A DNA stretch of 64,000 bases from contig NZ_JASITD010000019.1 of assembly GCF_030063445.1 (NCBI RefSeq), positions 1 to 64,000 on the forward strand, read 5' to 3'. The notes beneath the pieces were generated by a model. That model saw only the letters and a list, made by a program, of their open reading frames with translations. It ran no database searches and was not told the DNA's origin. The translations under genes and the position numbers were made by a program. Every line of letters starts with the position of its first letter. Position 1 is the stretch's first letter. Below are positions 8,143 to 16,725 of the stretch, piece by piece. Origin of the DNA: Hymenobacter sp. H14-R3. GTDB taxonomy: Bacteria; Bacteroidota; Bacteroidia; Cytophagales; Hymenobacteraceae.

Positions 8143-8208
8143 GCTTTGGCTTGCCGGGCGGGCGGCAGATTGGCTTGGCGCCCGGCAAGCTAAAGCTTAC
8201 CCTACGAG
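8131..8208. terminator. Bidirectional inverted repeat shared by two convergent genes
   Basis: Arms of 30 bases at 8131-8160 and 8179-8208 are complementary with one interruption. They include the last codons and stops of both flanking genes: LysR ends ALVG-stop and the oxidoreductase ends MLVG-stop, each from the arm sequence CTCGTAGGGTAA. It probably stops transcription from both sides. Confidence 0.85.
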
Positions 8209-9477
8209 CATTTCGGCTACTTGGCGGCCGGTGCCGAGTGCGGCATTGAGGGAAGGATAGCTCGTCCAGTCGCCGCAGCGGAAGAGGGTGTCGCCGAGGC
8301 GAAGCTCTTGCTGCACGGGCTGGCCGGCAGTGTACACGGGCAGCGCGTGCTCGATGCGGTAGGTGCGCAGGTGCCGCCACATGTTGGCCACCGGCCCAAA
8401 CCACGCCGCTAATTCGGTGCGCAGGTGCGCCGTGAGGGCTTCCTCCGACAACCCGTGCTCGCCGTGGGTGCTTACCGACACCAAGCCTTGACCGGCGGGG
8501 GCTACGGCCGCGCTCACCTCGGCCGGGAATGCTACATTGTGCACCAGCGCGCGGGGCTGGGCGTTAAGGTGCAGCAGGCGGCGGCCGTGGCTGGGGGCCG
8601 GGCCGGCCGTGGCGAAGTAGGTGCAGGTAGTAACGCGGGCGGCCAACGTGGCGGGAGCCGCGGCAACCGGCAAGCCCGGGCTGGCGCTGAGCAGCCGCGC
8701 CGTGGCGGGGCCATCGGTGGCCAACACCACGGCGGCGGTGGCCAGGGTTTCACCATTAGCGAGGTGCACCAGCCGGCCGCCTTCGGAGATGGCCTGCACG
8801 GGGGTGTTCAGGCGAATGCTGCCCACGGGCAGGCGGCTCGCCAACTGCTCGGGCAGTTGCTGTATGCCCAGGGCCGGCACCACGGCCGCGCCCTGCATAA
8901 ACTGCTGGAACACAAACTCAAAGAAATTGCTGGCCGTGTTCAGCTCGCGGTCCAAGTACACACCGCCGAAGAAGGGCTTGAAGAACGTGTTGATAATCTG
9001 CTCGCTCCAGCCGAAGCGGCGTAGAAACTCCAGGGTCGAAACGGCTGGCTGGGCCAGTAGCTGCGCGGGCAGGCGGCCCGCCAATTGCGCTACCAGCTTG
9101 CCAATCAGCAGCTTGTCTTTGGCCGTGCCGATGGGCGACGCCAACGCCGCAAACGCCATGAGGGGCGCGTGCAATGGGTTTTCGAGGGTGGTTTCTTCGC
9201 CCCCCGGCAGCTGGATGAGGGCCCCCGAGCGAAACGATTTCAGGTTGAGGGCCCCGTAGTCGAACATGCGTCGCGCCTCAGGGTAGTTCGTTAATAGAAT
9301 CTGGAAGCCGCGGTCAAGCCGGAAGCCGTCGGGCGTGAGGTCGGTGCGCACCCGGCCCCCTACCCCATCGGCGGCTTCGAGCAGTAGCACTGGGCGGCCG
9401 GCGCGGTGCAGCCAGGTAGCGCAAGCCAGGCCAGCCATGCCGGCGCCGATAATGATAACAGGATTTATATCGCTCAT
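8197..9477 (-). CDS. FAD-dependent oxidoreductase (amine oxidase / phytoene-desaturase-like)
   Basis: 426 aa from the ATG at 9477. The N-terminus has the dinucleotide-binding fold (VIIIGAGMAGLACATWL) with the E and GG positions that follow (LLEAADGVGGRVRTD), as in protoporphyrinogen oxidase, phytoene desaturase and flavin amine oxidases. The C-terminal GDWTSYPSLNAALGTGRQ is the second FAD-contact region. The substrate is not evident. The downstream end overlaps the inverted repeat shared with the LysR gene. It lies 7 bases after the haem-lipoprotein gene on the same strand, so the two may share a message. Confidence 0.85.
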   Translation of the reverse strand: MSDINPVIIIGAGMAGLACATWLHRAGRPVLLLEAADGVGGRVRTDLTPDGFRLDRGFQILLTNYPEARRMFDYGALNLKSFRSGALIQLPGGEETTLENPLHAPLMAFAALASPIGTAKDKLLIGKLVAQLAGRLPAQLLAQPAVSTLEFLRRFGWSEQIINTFFKPFFGGVYLDRELNTASNFFEFVFQQFMQGAAVVPALGIQQLPEQLASRLPVGSIRLNTPVQAISEGGRLVHLANGETLATAAVVLATDGPATARLLSASPGLPVAAAPATLAARVTTCTYFATAGPAPSHGRRLLHLNAQPRALVHNVAFPAEVSAAVAPAGQGLVSVSTHGEHGLSEEALTAHLRTELAAWFGPVANMWRHLRTYRIEHALPVYTAGQPVQQELRLGDTLFRCGDWTSYPSLNAALGTGRQVAEMLVG

Positions 9478-9484
9478 AATCAAC

Positions 9485-10174
9485 TTAAAACAACTTCGGC
9501 ATCTTGTGTTCTTTCCACTTCTTGCGCGTTTTCATGGTGTAAAACTCGGCTACCCCGGTGCGCTCCAGGGTGAGCTGCCAGGCCCCTAGCACCTGGCCCG
9601 GCTGGCGGCCCACCGCCCGCAGGCCGGGGTACTGCTGGCGCAGGGTGCCGGCTTCGGCCAGGGTGAGGTCGTGGCCCGGCTGGCCGTGGCAGCGCAGGCA
9701 CAAGCTGTTGGCCAGCGTGATGGGGCGCTGGTAATAAAACGTGTCGGCGGCGGGGCGGCCGATGAGGCGCATGGTATCGGGGCGCAGGCCGGAGGCGGCC
9801 ACGGCAGCCGGGGTGGCGCTGGCCGTAGCGGGCTGCCACTCGGCGCGGCGCGGCACCATGTGCCACTTGCGGGCCATTGAATCGACGGCTGGGTAAGCTT
9901 GTGGGCGGCAGAAACTAGCGGCCTGAGCCACCCCACCCTTGCGCAGCTCGCGGGCCAGGGTGCGGCGCAGCAGCGTATCGGCGTAGGCCGTGAGCGAGTC
10001 GCCAGCCCAGCGCGTGGATTGCAGCAAGTCACTGGGCATGATGCGCTTAACTTCCCAGTTGGCCGTTTCCTCGGCTATTTCCTTGGTGCCGGTGAGGTGA
10101 CGCACCTGGTCGGGCCGGCAGGCGGCCAGCGCCAGCAGGGCGGGCAGGACAAACTTGATTTTCGACAAACCCAT
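9485..10174 (-). CDS. Tll0287-like c-type haem lipoprotein
   Basis: 229 aa from the ATG at 10174; longer starts are not supported because the signal peptide begins here. A short hydrophobic stretch ends in LLALAAC, a lipobox, so the protein is probably anchored in a membrane facing the periplasm. It carries CLRCH, a CxxCH c-haem site, in the part matching DUF3365/Tll0287-like domains (RPITLANSLCLRCHG, then QQYPGLRAVG). Such domains are haem sensors or electron carriers. It lies immediately upstream of the FAD oxidoreductase gene. Confidence 0.8.
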   Translation of the reverse strand: MGLSKIKFVLPALLALAACRPDQVRHLTGTKEIAEETANWEVKRIMPSDLLQSTRWAGDSLTAYADTLLRRTLARELRKGGVAQAASFCRPQAYPAVDSMARKWHMVPRRAEWQPATASATPAAVAASGLRPDTMRLIGRPAADTFYYQRPITLANSLCLRCHGQPGHDLTLAEAGTLRQQYPGLRAVGRQPGQVLGAWQLTLERTGVAEFYTMKTRKKWKEHKMPKLF

Positions 10175-10384
10175 ACTGCGGCAACTGCTTTTGCGGTGCG
10201 AAGGTTGCGCGGGGGTAACTGAGTTGCTGAGTAAATGAGTAGGGTTAAGGCTGTTTGGCAGGCAGAAAGGGCCCATTAGCACGCCATACTTCACTACCTG
10301 GTTGCCAGACGAGTCAGACGCACTAAAAAATTAATAATTAATCATAAACCCTTACTCATTTACTCAGCTATTCATTTACTACCG

Positions 10385-11677
10385 CTAACCCAGCAGCCAC
10401 GCCCGCAGCGCCTCATAGCTCGGGGCCAGCGGCACACTGTGCTTGGGCTTTTCGAGCAGGTAATGCAGGGCAGCCGGCAGTTCAATTTTGCGGCCGATGA
10501 GCGGCTCAACCACCTCCGGGAACTTCACTGGGTGGGCCGTGGCCAGCAGAAAGCCAGCGGCGGCCGGGTATTCCCGCAAGTAGTCTTCCAGGGCAACAAA
10601 GGCCACCGCGCCGTGTGGGTCGAGCAGGTAACCGCGCTCGGCCTCCACGCGCCGGATGGTGGCACTGGTATCAGCGTCGGTTATGGTGTAGCCACTCAGC
10701 AGCTGTCTGATTATAACGTGCTCATGCTTAAAGAGTTCAAGAATACGCACGAAGTTGCTGGGGTGGCCCACGTCCATAGCGTTGGAGATAGTGGGCACGG
10801 CCATTTTGGGCGCGAAGATGGCCGTGCGCAAGTACTCGGCCCCGGCGTCGTTGGCGTTGCAGGCTGCGATGAAGTGGCCCACTGGCAGGCCCGAGGCGTG
10901 GGCCAGTAGCCCGGCGCAGAGGTTGCCAAAGTTGCCACTGGGCACCGCAATAACCGGCGGCGCGGCCGGCGCCCACTGCTGCATCGCAAACAAGTAGTAA
11001 AGCTGCTGCGGCAGCCAGCGCGCCACGTTGATGGAGTTGGCCGAGGTGAGCGTGCGCCGGCTGGTCAGCTGCTCATCCAAAAACGCCTGCTTTACCAGGC
11101 GCTGGCAGTCATCAAAATTACCGTTAATTTCCAGAGCCTTAATATTTTGGCCCAGCGTGGTGAGCTGCAATTCCTGCAAGGGGCTTACCTTACCCGAGGG
11201 GTAGAGAATGACCACTTCCACGCCCGGCACGCCCAGGAAGCCATGCGCCACGGCCCCGCCCGTATCGCCGGAGGTGGCCACCAGCACCGTTATGGGCGCA
11301 GTTTCGCCCCGCGAAAAGTAGCCCAGGCAGCGGCTCATAAACCGCGCCCCCACATCCTTAAACGCCAGCGTGGGGCCGTGAAACAGCTCCAGCGCGCCAA
11401 TTTGCCCGGTAATGGGCACCAGCGGAAACGGAAAATCCACCGTTTCGGCGCAGATGCGGCGCAGGTCGGCTTCCGGGATGGTGTCGCCCACGTAGGGCTG
11501 CATCACGGTGTAGGCGATGTCGGCCGGCGAGAAGTTGGGCAGGTTTTTCAGGAAATCTTCCGAAAACTGCGGGATGGTTTCGGGGAAGTACAGGCCGCCG
11601 TCAGGCGCTTGGCCGGCGATGGTGGCGGCGCGAAAATCAACGGGTGGCGAATGGCGGTTGAGGCTGTAGTACTGCAT
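10385..11677 (-). CDS. thrC: Threonine synthase
   Basis: PLP enzyme converting O-phosphohomoserine to threonine, the last step of the pathway. 430 aa from the ATG at 11677. Seen: N-terminal MQYYSLNRHSPPVDFRAA, the PLP-lysine segment HGPTLAFKDVGARFM, and the phosphate-binding GDTGGAVAHGF. Third gene of a thrA-thrB-thrC run, 59 bases after thrB. Confidence 0.95.
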   Translation of the reverse strand: MQYYSLNRHSPPVDFRAATIAGQAPDGGLYFPETIPQFSEDFLKNLPNFSPADIAYTVMQPYVGDTIPEADLRRICAETVDFPFPLVPITGQIGALELFHGPTLAFKDVGARFMSRCLGYFSRGETAPITVLVATSGDTGGAVAHGFLGVPGVEVVILYPSGKVSPLQELQLTTLGQNIKALEINGNFDDCQRLVKQAFLDEQLTSRRTLTSANSINVARWLPQQLYYLFAMQQWAPAAPPVIAVPSGNFGNLCAGLLAHASGLPVGHFIAACNANDAGAEYLRTAIFAPKMAVPTISNAMDVGHPSNFVRILELFKHEHVIIRQLLSGYTITDADTSATIRRVEAERGYLLDPHGAVAFVALEDYLREYPAAAGFLLATAHPVKFPEVVEPLIGRKIELPAALHYLLEKPKHSVPLAPSYEALRAWLLG

Positions 11678-11736
11678 ACTGTTGCGCTAGCGGAGGCCTC
11701 ACCCCCCGGCCCCAAAGGGGTCTCGTGAGGCGACCG

Positions 11737-12669
11737 TTAGGCTACTACCCGCGCCCCCTGGCTGGCAATGGGCCCCACGTGCAAGTGAAAATCAATCCCC
11801 ATTTTGCGGTACACGCTGCCCATCGCCTCGGCCGCCGCGTGGGCAGTAGCTTCATCCTTATTCAGCATAAAAATGGACGGGCCCGAGCCCGAAATACCGC
11901 CACCCAGCGCCCCGGCGGCCAGGGCCAGCCGCTTGGCTTCGCCCAGGCCGGGGATGAGCGAGGCACGGGCCGGCTCCACAATGTAGTCTTCCAGGGCGCG
12001 GCTAATCAGCTCGTTATCATTGGTGAGGAAGCCAGCGACCAGGCCGCCCACGTTGGCCCACTGGCGCACGGCCAGGCCGAGCGGCACGGTGGGGGGCAGC
12101 ACGGCGCGGGCCTCCTGGGTGCGTACCTCAAACTGCGGGTGCACCACGGCCACCCACAGCGGCGGGGCGGGTAGGGCCACCACATCGAGCACCGGCTGCA
12201 CGGCCCGCACCAGCGTGAAGCCCCCGCAAATGGCGGGCGCAATGTTGTCGGCGTGGCGCACACCCGAGGCCACGGCTTCGCCATACATCGCCATGTCAAT
12301 CAGCTCTTTATGGGTGAAGCGATTGCCTAGCAGCGCGTTAGCCGCCACTACCGCGCCCGCCGCGCTGGCCGCGCTGCTGCCAATGCCGCTACCCGGCCGA
12401 ATGCCCTTCGTAATCTCCACCTCGAAGCCCAGGGGCTCGGGCACGGCGCGTAGCAGCGCTAGCAGGGCCGCGCCGGCCACGTTGCGGTTGGGGTCGGTGG
12501 GCAGGTTGTAGGCATCAGTATGCCTGATGGTTATGCCCGGCTGGTCGCGGCGCGTGAGGCGCACGATGTCGTAGGGCTCGGTGAGGCAGAGGCCCAGCAC
12601 GTCGAAGCCGCAGCCAACGTTGGCGATAGTGGCGGGCGCGTGCACGGTGACGGAAGAGGGAAGTGGCAT
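11737..12669 (-). CDS. thrB: Homoserine kinase
   Basis: GHMP-family kinase making O-phosphohomoserine. 310 aa from the ATG at 12669; the eight residues before it come from the intergenic palindrome. Seen: the N-terminal VHAPATIANVGCGFDVLGL, the ATP-binding GIRPGSGIGSSAASA, and the C-terminal GGGISGSGPSIFML. Placed between thrA and thrC in the order usual for this operon. Confidence 0.95.
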   Translation of the reverse strand: MPLPSSVTVHAPATIANVGCGFDVLGLCLTEPYDIVRLTRRDQPGITIRHTDAYNLPTDPNRNVAGAALLALLRAVPEPLGFEVEITKGIRPGSGIGSSAASAAGAVVAANALLGNRFTHKELIDMAMYGEAVASGVRHADNIAPAICGGFTLVRAVQPVLDVVALPAPPLWVAVVHPQFEVRTQEARAVLPPTVPLGLAVRQWANVGGLVAGFLTNDNELISRALEDYIVEPARASLIPGLGEAKRLALAAGALGGGISGSGPSIFMLNKDEATAHAAAEAMGSVYRKMGIDFHLHVGPIASQGARVVA

Positions 12670-12679
12670 GATGGGCAGT

Positions 12680-12828
12680 CCCCCCGGCCCCACTCTGCTT
12701 TATCCGCAGAATCCTGCGGGGGAGGGGGGGCCGGGGCAGCGCAGGCTTATGAGTTTAAAAATCGTTGGGCTCCCCCTCTCCCGCAGGGTTCTGCGGATAA
12801 AGCAGAGTGGGGCCGAGGGGTGGGGCTG
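12680..12828. repeat. Large inverted repeat in the thrA-thrB gap
   Basis: Two arms around CCCCACTCTGCTTTATCCGC (near 12689) and its complement (near 12791-12811) are separated by about 70 bases. The element fills nearly the whole gap from the thrA stop (12829) to the thrB start (12669). It would fold into a long RNA stem inside the operon message, where it could limit thrB-thrC expression. Confidence 0.9.
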
Positions 12829-15279
12829 CTACAAGCGGGCGGCGCGGATTATATCGGCAAACACGCCCGAGGCCGTGACCTCCGCGCCCGCGCCCGCGCC
12901 CTTCACCACCAAGGGCTGCTCGGGGTAGCGGTCGGTGTAGAAGAGCACCACGTTATCCTTGCCGCGCAGTTCGTAGAGGTCGTGTCCGGGCGCGATTTGC
13001 TGCAAGCCCACGGCGGCGTGGCCATCGGCGTACTGGGCCACGAATTTGAGGCGCTTGTTTTGGCGGGCCGCGTCGTCGTAGAGGGCGCGGAAGTGCGGCT
13101 CGTGCCCGGCCAGCTGCTCGTAGAAAGCAGCCACGTCACCTTCTAGGCAACTCGCGGGCAGGAAGCTTTCGTTGGCTACATCGCTCATTTCCAGGGCCTG
13201 GCCGGCTTCGCGGGCCAGAATGAGGATTTTGCGGGCCACGTCCGAGCCGTTGAGGTCGAGGCGCGGGTCGGGCTCGGTGTAGCCTTCGACCTGGGCCTGG
13301 CGCACCACCTCGGCGAAGGGCCGGGTGCCGTCGTAGTTGTTGAACACGAAGTTGAGCGTGCCCGAGAGCACCGCCTGCATGCGGCGCACCACGTCGCCGC
13401 TGCGGGTGAGGTCGCCGAGCGTGCCGATGACGGGCAGCGCCGCGCCCACGTTGGTTTCAAACAGGTACTTAGTGTTGAACTCCTGGGCCAGCTGCTTGAG
13501 GCGCCGATAACTGGCATAGTCAGCCGAGGCGGCCACTTTGTTGCAGGCTACCACTGCAATGCTTTTGGCCAGCAGCGGCGCGTAGTGGCCGGCGGCGGCG
13601 GGGTTGGCCGTTACGTCCACGAAGATGGAATTGCGCAGGTTCTTGCTGATAATGAGCTGGGTAAACTCCTCCAGCGTGAGCTGCGGGGCTTCATTCAACT
13701 CCTCGGGCCAAGTGCTTAGGTCGAGGCCGCCTTCGTCGCTCACCAGGCAGTGGCGGCTGTTGGCAATGGCCACCACGCGCAGGTCGAGGCCGAGCTTGTC
13801 GCGCAGGTAGGGCTGCTGCTGGGCCAGCTGGGCCAGCAGCCGGCCGCCCACGTTGCCGGGGCCTAAGATGAAGATATTCACCTGCTTATACGTAGCCTCA
13901 AAGAACTCCTCGTGCAGCACGTTGATAGCCTTGCGCACATCATCGGCCCGAATAACGGTCGAGATATTCCGCTCGCTCGCGCCCTGCGCTATTGCTCTGA
14001 TATTGACCCCGTTGTGCCCCAGCGCGGTAAACAAGCGCCCGCTGATACCGGGGTGGTTTTTCATGTTTTCGCCCACCAGCGCCACAATGGCCAGACCGGT
14101 TTCGGGCCGCAGCGGCTCCAGGCGGCCGGTGGCTATTTCGGCAGCAAACTCTTCATTGACAACTGCTTGCGCAGCGGGTACGTCGGCCTCGTTCACGCCC
14201 ACGCAAATGGAGTGCTCCGAGGAGCTTTGCGTGATGAGCACCACGTTGATGCGGGCCCGCGCCAGCGCCGCAAACAGCCGCGCCGAAAAGCCCGGCACGC
14301 CCACCATGCCGCTGCCCTCCAGGTTGAGCAAGGCCAAACTGCCGATGCTCGACAGGCCGCGCACTACGGCCGGGCTGGGCGGCGGGGCCACCTCCACCAG
14401 CGTGCCGTAATCGTGGGGCGCGAAGGTGTTTTTAATCCACATCGGGATGCCGCGCTGGCGCACGGGCTGCACCGTGGGCGCGTACAGCACCTTGGCCCCG
14501 AAGTGCGACAGCTCCATGGCCTCCTCGTAGCTGATGCGCGGAATGGGCCGCGCCGAGCGCACCAGGCGCGGGTCGGCGGTGAGCATGCCGCTCACGTCGG
14601 TCCAGATTTCGAGCTTCTCGGCACCCAGCGCGGCGGCCAGGATGGCGGCCGTGTAGTCGGAGCCACCGCGGCCCAGCGTGGTGGTGTGGCCAGCGGCATC
14701 GGCGGCGATAAAGCCGGGCGCTACCCACAGGCTTTCCGTAGTATTTTTTTGAAAATCAGCTACTTGCTTGTTCGTAGCCGCCTCCGCTACCTGCGCCATG
14801 CCGAAGCGCGAGTCGGTGCGAATGAGCAGCCGGCTATCGGCCCAGACGGCAGCCAGGCCACGGGCCTGAAACGCGGCTACCACGAGGCACGACGACAGCA
14901 GCTCGCCGTAGCTCATGAGGCGGTCCAGGGTGCGTGGCGAGAGCTCGCCCAGGGCAAAAATACCGTCGGCCAGCCGGGCCAGCTCCGCAAACTGGGCGGT
15001 GAGCCAGGGCTGAATCGCGGCCTGGGCGGCGGCGCTGGGCAGCAGGGCCTCGGCGGCGGTGAGGTGGCGGGCTTCGAGCTGGCGCAGGGTGGCGCGGAAG
15101 GTTTCGTCGGCGGCGGCGGCGGCGCGGCCGGCCCCAATGAGGGCGTCGGTGGTGCCGCCCAGCGCCGATACGACCAGCACCACTGGTCCCTCGGCCAGCG
15201 CGCTCGTCACGATGGCCATTACTTTCCCGATGTTTTCGGCGGAGGCCACCGACGTGCCCCCAAACTTCAATACTTGCAT
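12829..15279 (-). CDS. thrA: Bifunctional aspartate kinase / homoserine dehydrogenase I
   Basis: Fused enzyme catalysing the first and third steps from aspartate to threonine. 816 aa from the ATG at 15279, where the kinase motif starts at once (MQVLKFGGTSVASAENIG); the open frame upstream overlaps the prfA promoter region and is not coding. Order: aspartokinase (1 to about 290), two ACT-type regulatory segments (about 310-455, with VALVGENMKNHPGISGRLF), then homoserine dehydrogenase with a Rossmann motif (FILGPGNVGGRLL) and the substrate segment DPRLDLNGSDVARKILILAR. Threonine feedback through the ACT part is usual for the family. First gene of the thr operon. Confidence 0.96.
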   Translation of the reverse strand: MQVLKFGGTSVASAENIGKVMAIVTSALAEGPVVLVVSALGGTTDALIGAGRAAAAADETFRATLRQLEARHLTAAEALLPSAAAQAAIQPWLTAQFAELARLADGIFALGELSPRTLDRLMSYGELLSSCLVVAAFQARGLAAVWADSRLLIRTDSRFGMAQVAEAATNKQVADFQKNTTESLWVAPGFIAADAAGHTTTLGRGGSDYTAAILAAALGAEKLEIWTDVSGMLTADPRLVRSARPIPRISYEEAMELSHFGAKVLYAPTVQPVRQRGIPMWIKNTFAPHDYGTLVEVAPPPSPAVVRGLSSIGSLALLNLEGSGMVGVPGFSARLFAALARARINVVLITQSSSEHSICVGVNEADVPAAQAVVNEEFAAEIATGRLEPLRPETGLAIVALVGENMKNHPGISGRLFTALGHNGVNIRAIAQGASERNISTVIRADDVRKAINVLHEEFFEATYKQVNIFILGPGNVGGRLLAQLAQQQPYLRDKLGLDLRVVAIANSRHCLVSDEGGLDLSTWPEELNEAPQLTLEEFTQLIISKNLRNSIFVDVTANPAAAGHYAPLLAKSIAVVACNKVAASADYASYRRLKQLAQEFNTKYLFETNVGAALPVIGTLGDLTRSGDVVRRMQAVLSGTLNFVFNNYDGTRPFAEVVRQAQVEGYTEPDPRLDLNGSDVARKILILAREAGQALEMSDVANESFLPASCLEGDVAAFYEQLAGHEPHFRALYDDAARQNKRLKFVAQYADGHAAVGLQQIAPGHDLYELRGKDNVVLFYTDRYPEQPLVVKGAGAGAEVTASGVFADIIRAARL

Positions 15280-15421
15280 ACTAAACAGGTGTCGAAAGCC
15301 CGGCCCGCCGCAACCGGCCGCGCAGTAAGGAAGGGGCCTGGCGTGGGTGGGAAAGACAACCCCAGGCAGCGTAAAGAACTGGCGCGGAACGCCGACCGCA
15401 AAGGACGTTGTTACCCAACCG

Positions 15422-15429
15422 TATCTTTG
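15422..15429 (+). promoter_or_regulatory. -7 element of the prfA promoter
   Basis: TATCTTTG matches TAnnTTTG exactly and lies 31 bases before the prfA start codon. No good -33 TTTG is present at 19 bases, so only the -7 is claimed. Confidence 0.6.
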
Positions 15430-15460
15430 CAAACTACTGACTATTTTTTTCGACCACAAA

Positions 15461-16531
15461 ATGCTGGATAAACTCGAAGCCATCCGCGAGCGCTACGATA
15501 CCGTGAACCATGAGCTGATGCAGCCCGAGGTGATGAGCGACATGAAGCGCTTCAAGACCCTTAACAAGGAATTTAAAGAGCTGGGCAAAATCGTGGTTGC
15601 CTACCGCGCTTACCAGCAGGTACTCAGCAATATAGAGGGTGCCCGCCAGGTCGTGTCGACCGAAAAAGACGAGGATTTCCGCGAGATGGCCAAGGCTGAG
15701 CTCGACGACTTGGTGCCCGAGGCCGACCGCATGGAGGTGGCCATCAAGGAGTTACTGATTCCGAAGGACCCCAACGATTCGAAGGACGTGATTATGGAAA
15801 TTCGGGCCGGCGCGGGCGGCGACGAGGCTTCCCTGTTTGCCGGCGACTTGCAGCGCATGTACCTGCGCTTTGCCGAAAAGCAGGGCTGGAAAATGGAATT
15901 GGTGGACGCCATGGACGGCACTGCCGGCGGCTACAAGGAAATTGTGCTCGCCGTGAAGGGCGAGGACGTGTACGGCAAGCTCAAGTTTGAGAGCGGCGTG
16001 CACCGCGTGCAGCGCGTGCCGGCCACCGAAACCCAAGGCCGCATTCACACCTCGGTGGCCTCCATCGTGGTAATGCCCGAGGCGGAGGAATTTGATATCG
16101 ACCTGGATATGAACGACATCCGCAAGGATTTGTTTATGTCATCCGGCCCCGGCGGGCAGTCGGTAAACACTACCTACTCGGCCGTGCGCCTCACCCACTT
16201 ACCCACCGGCATCGTGGCTCAGTGCCAAGACCAGAAATCGCAGCTCAAGAACTTCGACAAGGCGCTGGGCGTGTTGCGCTCGCGCATCTTCGAGATTGAG
16301 CTGGCTAAGAAGAACGAGGCCGAAGGCGCCATCCGCAAGAGCATGATTGGCAGCGGCGACCGCTCGGACAAAATCCGCACCTACAACTACCCCCAGGGCC
16401 GCGTAACCGACCACCGCATCGGCTACACCGTGCACAACCTGCCCAACGTGATGGACGGCAACATCGACGACTTCGTGGAGCAGCTGCGCCTGGCCGAAAG
16501 CGCCGAGCGCCTGAAAGTAGGCGTGTCGTAG
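15461..16531 (+). CDS. prfA: Peptide chain release factor 1
   Basis: Reads UAA and UAG stop codons and triggers release of the finished protein. 356 aa from the ATG at 15461; the upstream frame lacks family similarity. Seen: the GGQ hydrolysis loop (SSGPGGQSVNTTYSAVRLTH) and the codon-recognition PAT motif (RVPATETQGRIHTS), which marks RF1 rather than RF2. Single gene; divergent from thrA. A palindromic repeat follows it. Confidence 0.97.
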   Translation: MLDKLEAIRERYDTVNHELMQPEVMSDMKRFKTLNKEFKELGKIVVAYRAYQQVLSNIEGARQVVSTEKDEDFREMAKAELDDLVPEADRMEVAIKELLIPKDPNDSKDVIMEIRAGAGGDEASLFAGDLQRMYLRFAEKQGWKMELVDAMDGTAGGYKEIVLAVKGEDVYGKLKFESGVHRVQRVPATETQGRIHTSVASIVVMPEAEEFDIDLDMNDIRKDLFMSSGPGGQSVNTTYSAVRLTHLPTGIVAQCQDQKSQLKNFDKALGVLRSRIFEIELAKKNEAEGAIRKSMIGSGDRSDKIRTYNYPQGRVTDHRIGYTVHNLPNVMDGNIDDFVEQLRLAESAERLKVGVS

Positions 16532-16560
16532 AAACTTCGCCCTGAAGAAAGCACCCCAAA

Positions 16561-16665
16561 AAGAACGTCATGCTGAGCCTGCCGAAGCATCTCGCTCGCA
16601 CCGTTGGAGCACTCCCCCAACGAAGCGGCAGAGGTGCTTCGGCAAGCTTGGCCTGACGTTCTTGC
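16561..16665. repeat. GTCATGCTGAGC-type palindrome, copy A
   Basis: Arms AAGAACGTCATGCTGAGCCT and its imperfect complement ending at 16665 enclose a 25-30 base centre. Same family as the elements at 38986-39078 and 39396-39705. It lies directly after prfA and could act as a terminator. Confidence 0.85.
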
Positions 16666-16725
16666 ATTGCGCCAAGTACCAGGGAGGCGCCCGTGTCGTT
16701 TCAGCTTTACCGCTACGCCTACCTT

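Noticed and set aside
13912..15471. 519-codon plus-strand open frame opposite thrA
   Set aside because: It is the complement of thrA codons in GC-rich DNA; composition is Arg/Gly/His-rich with no family or signal.
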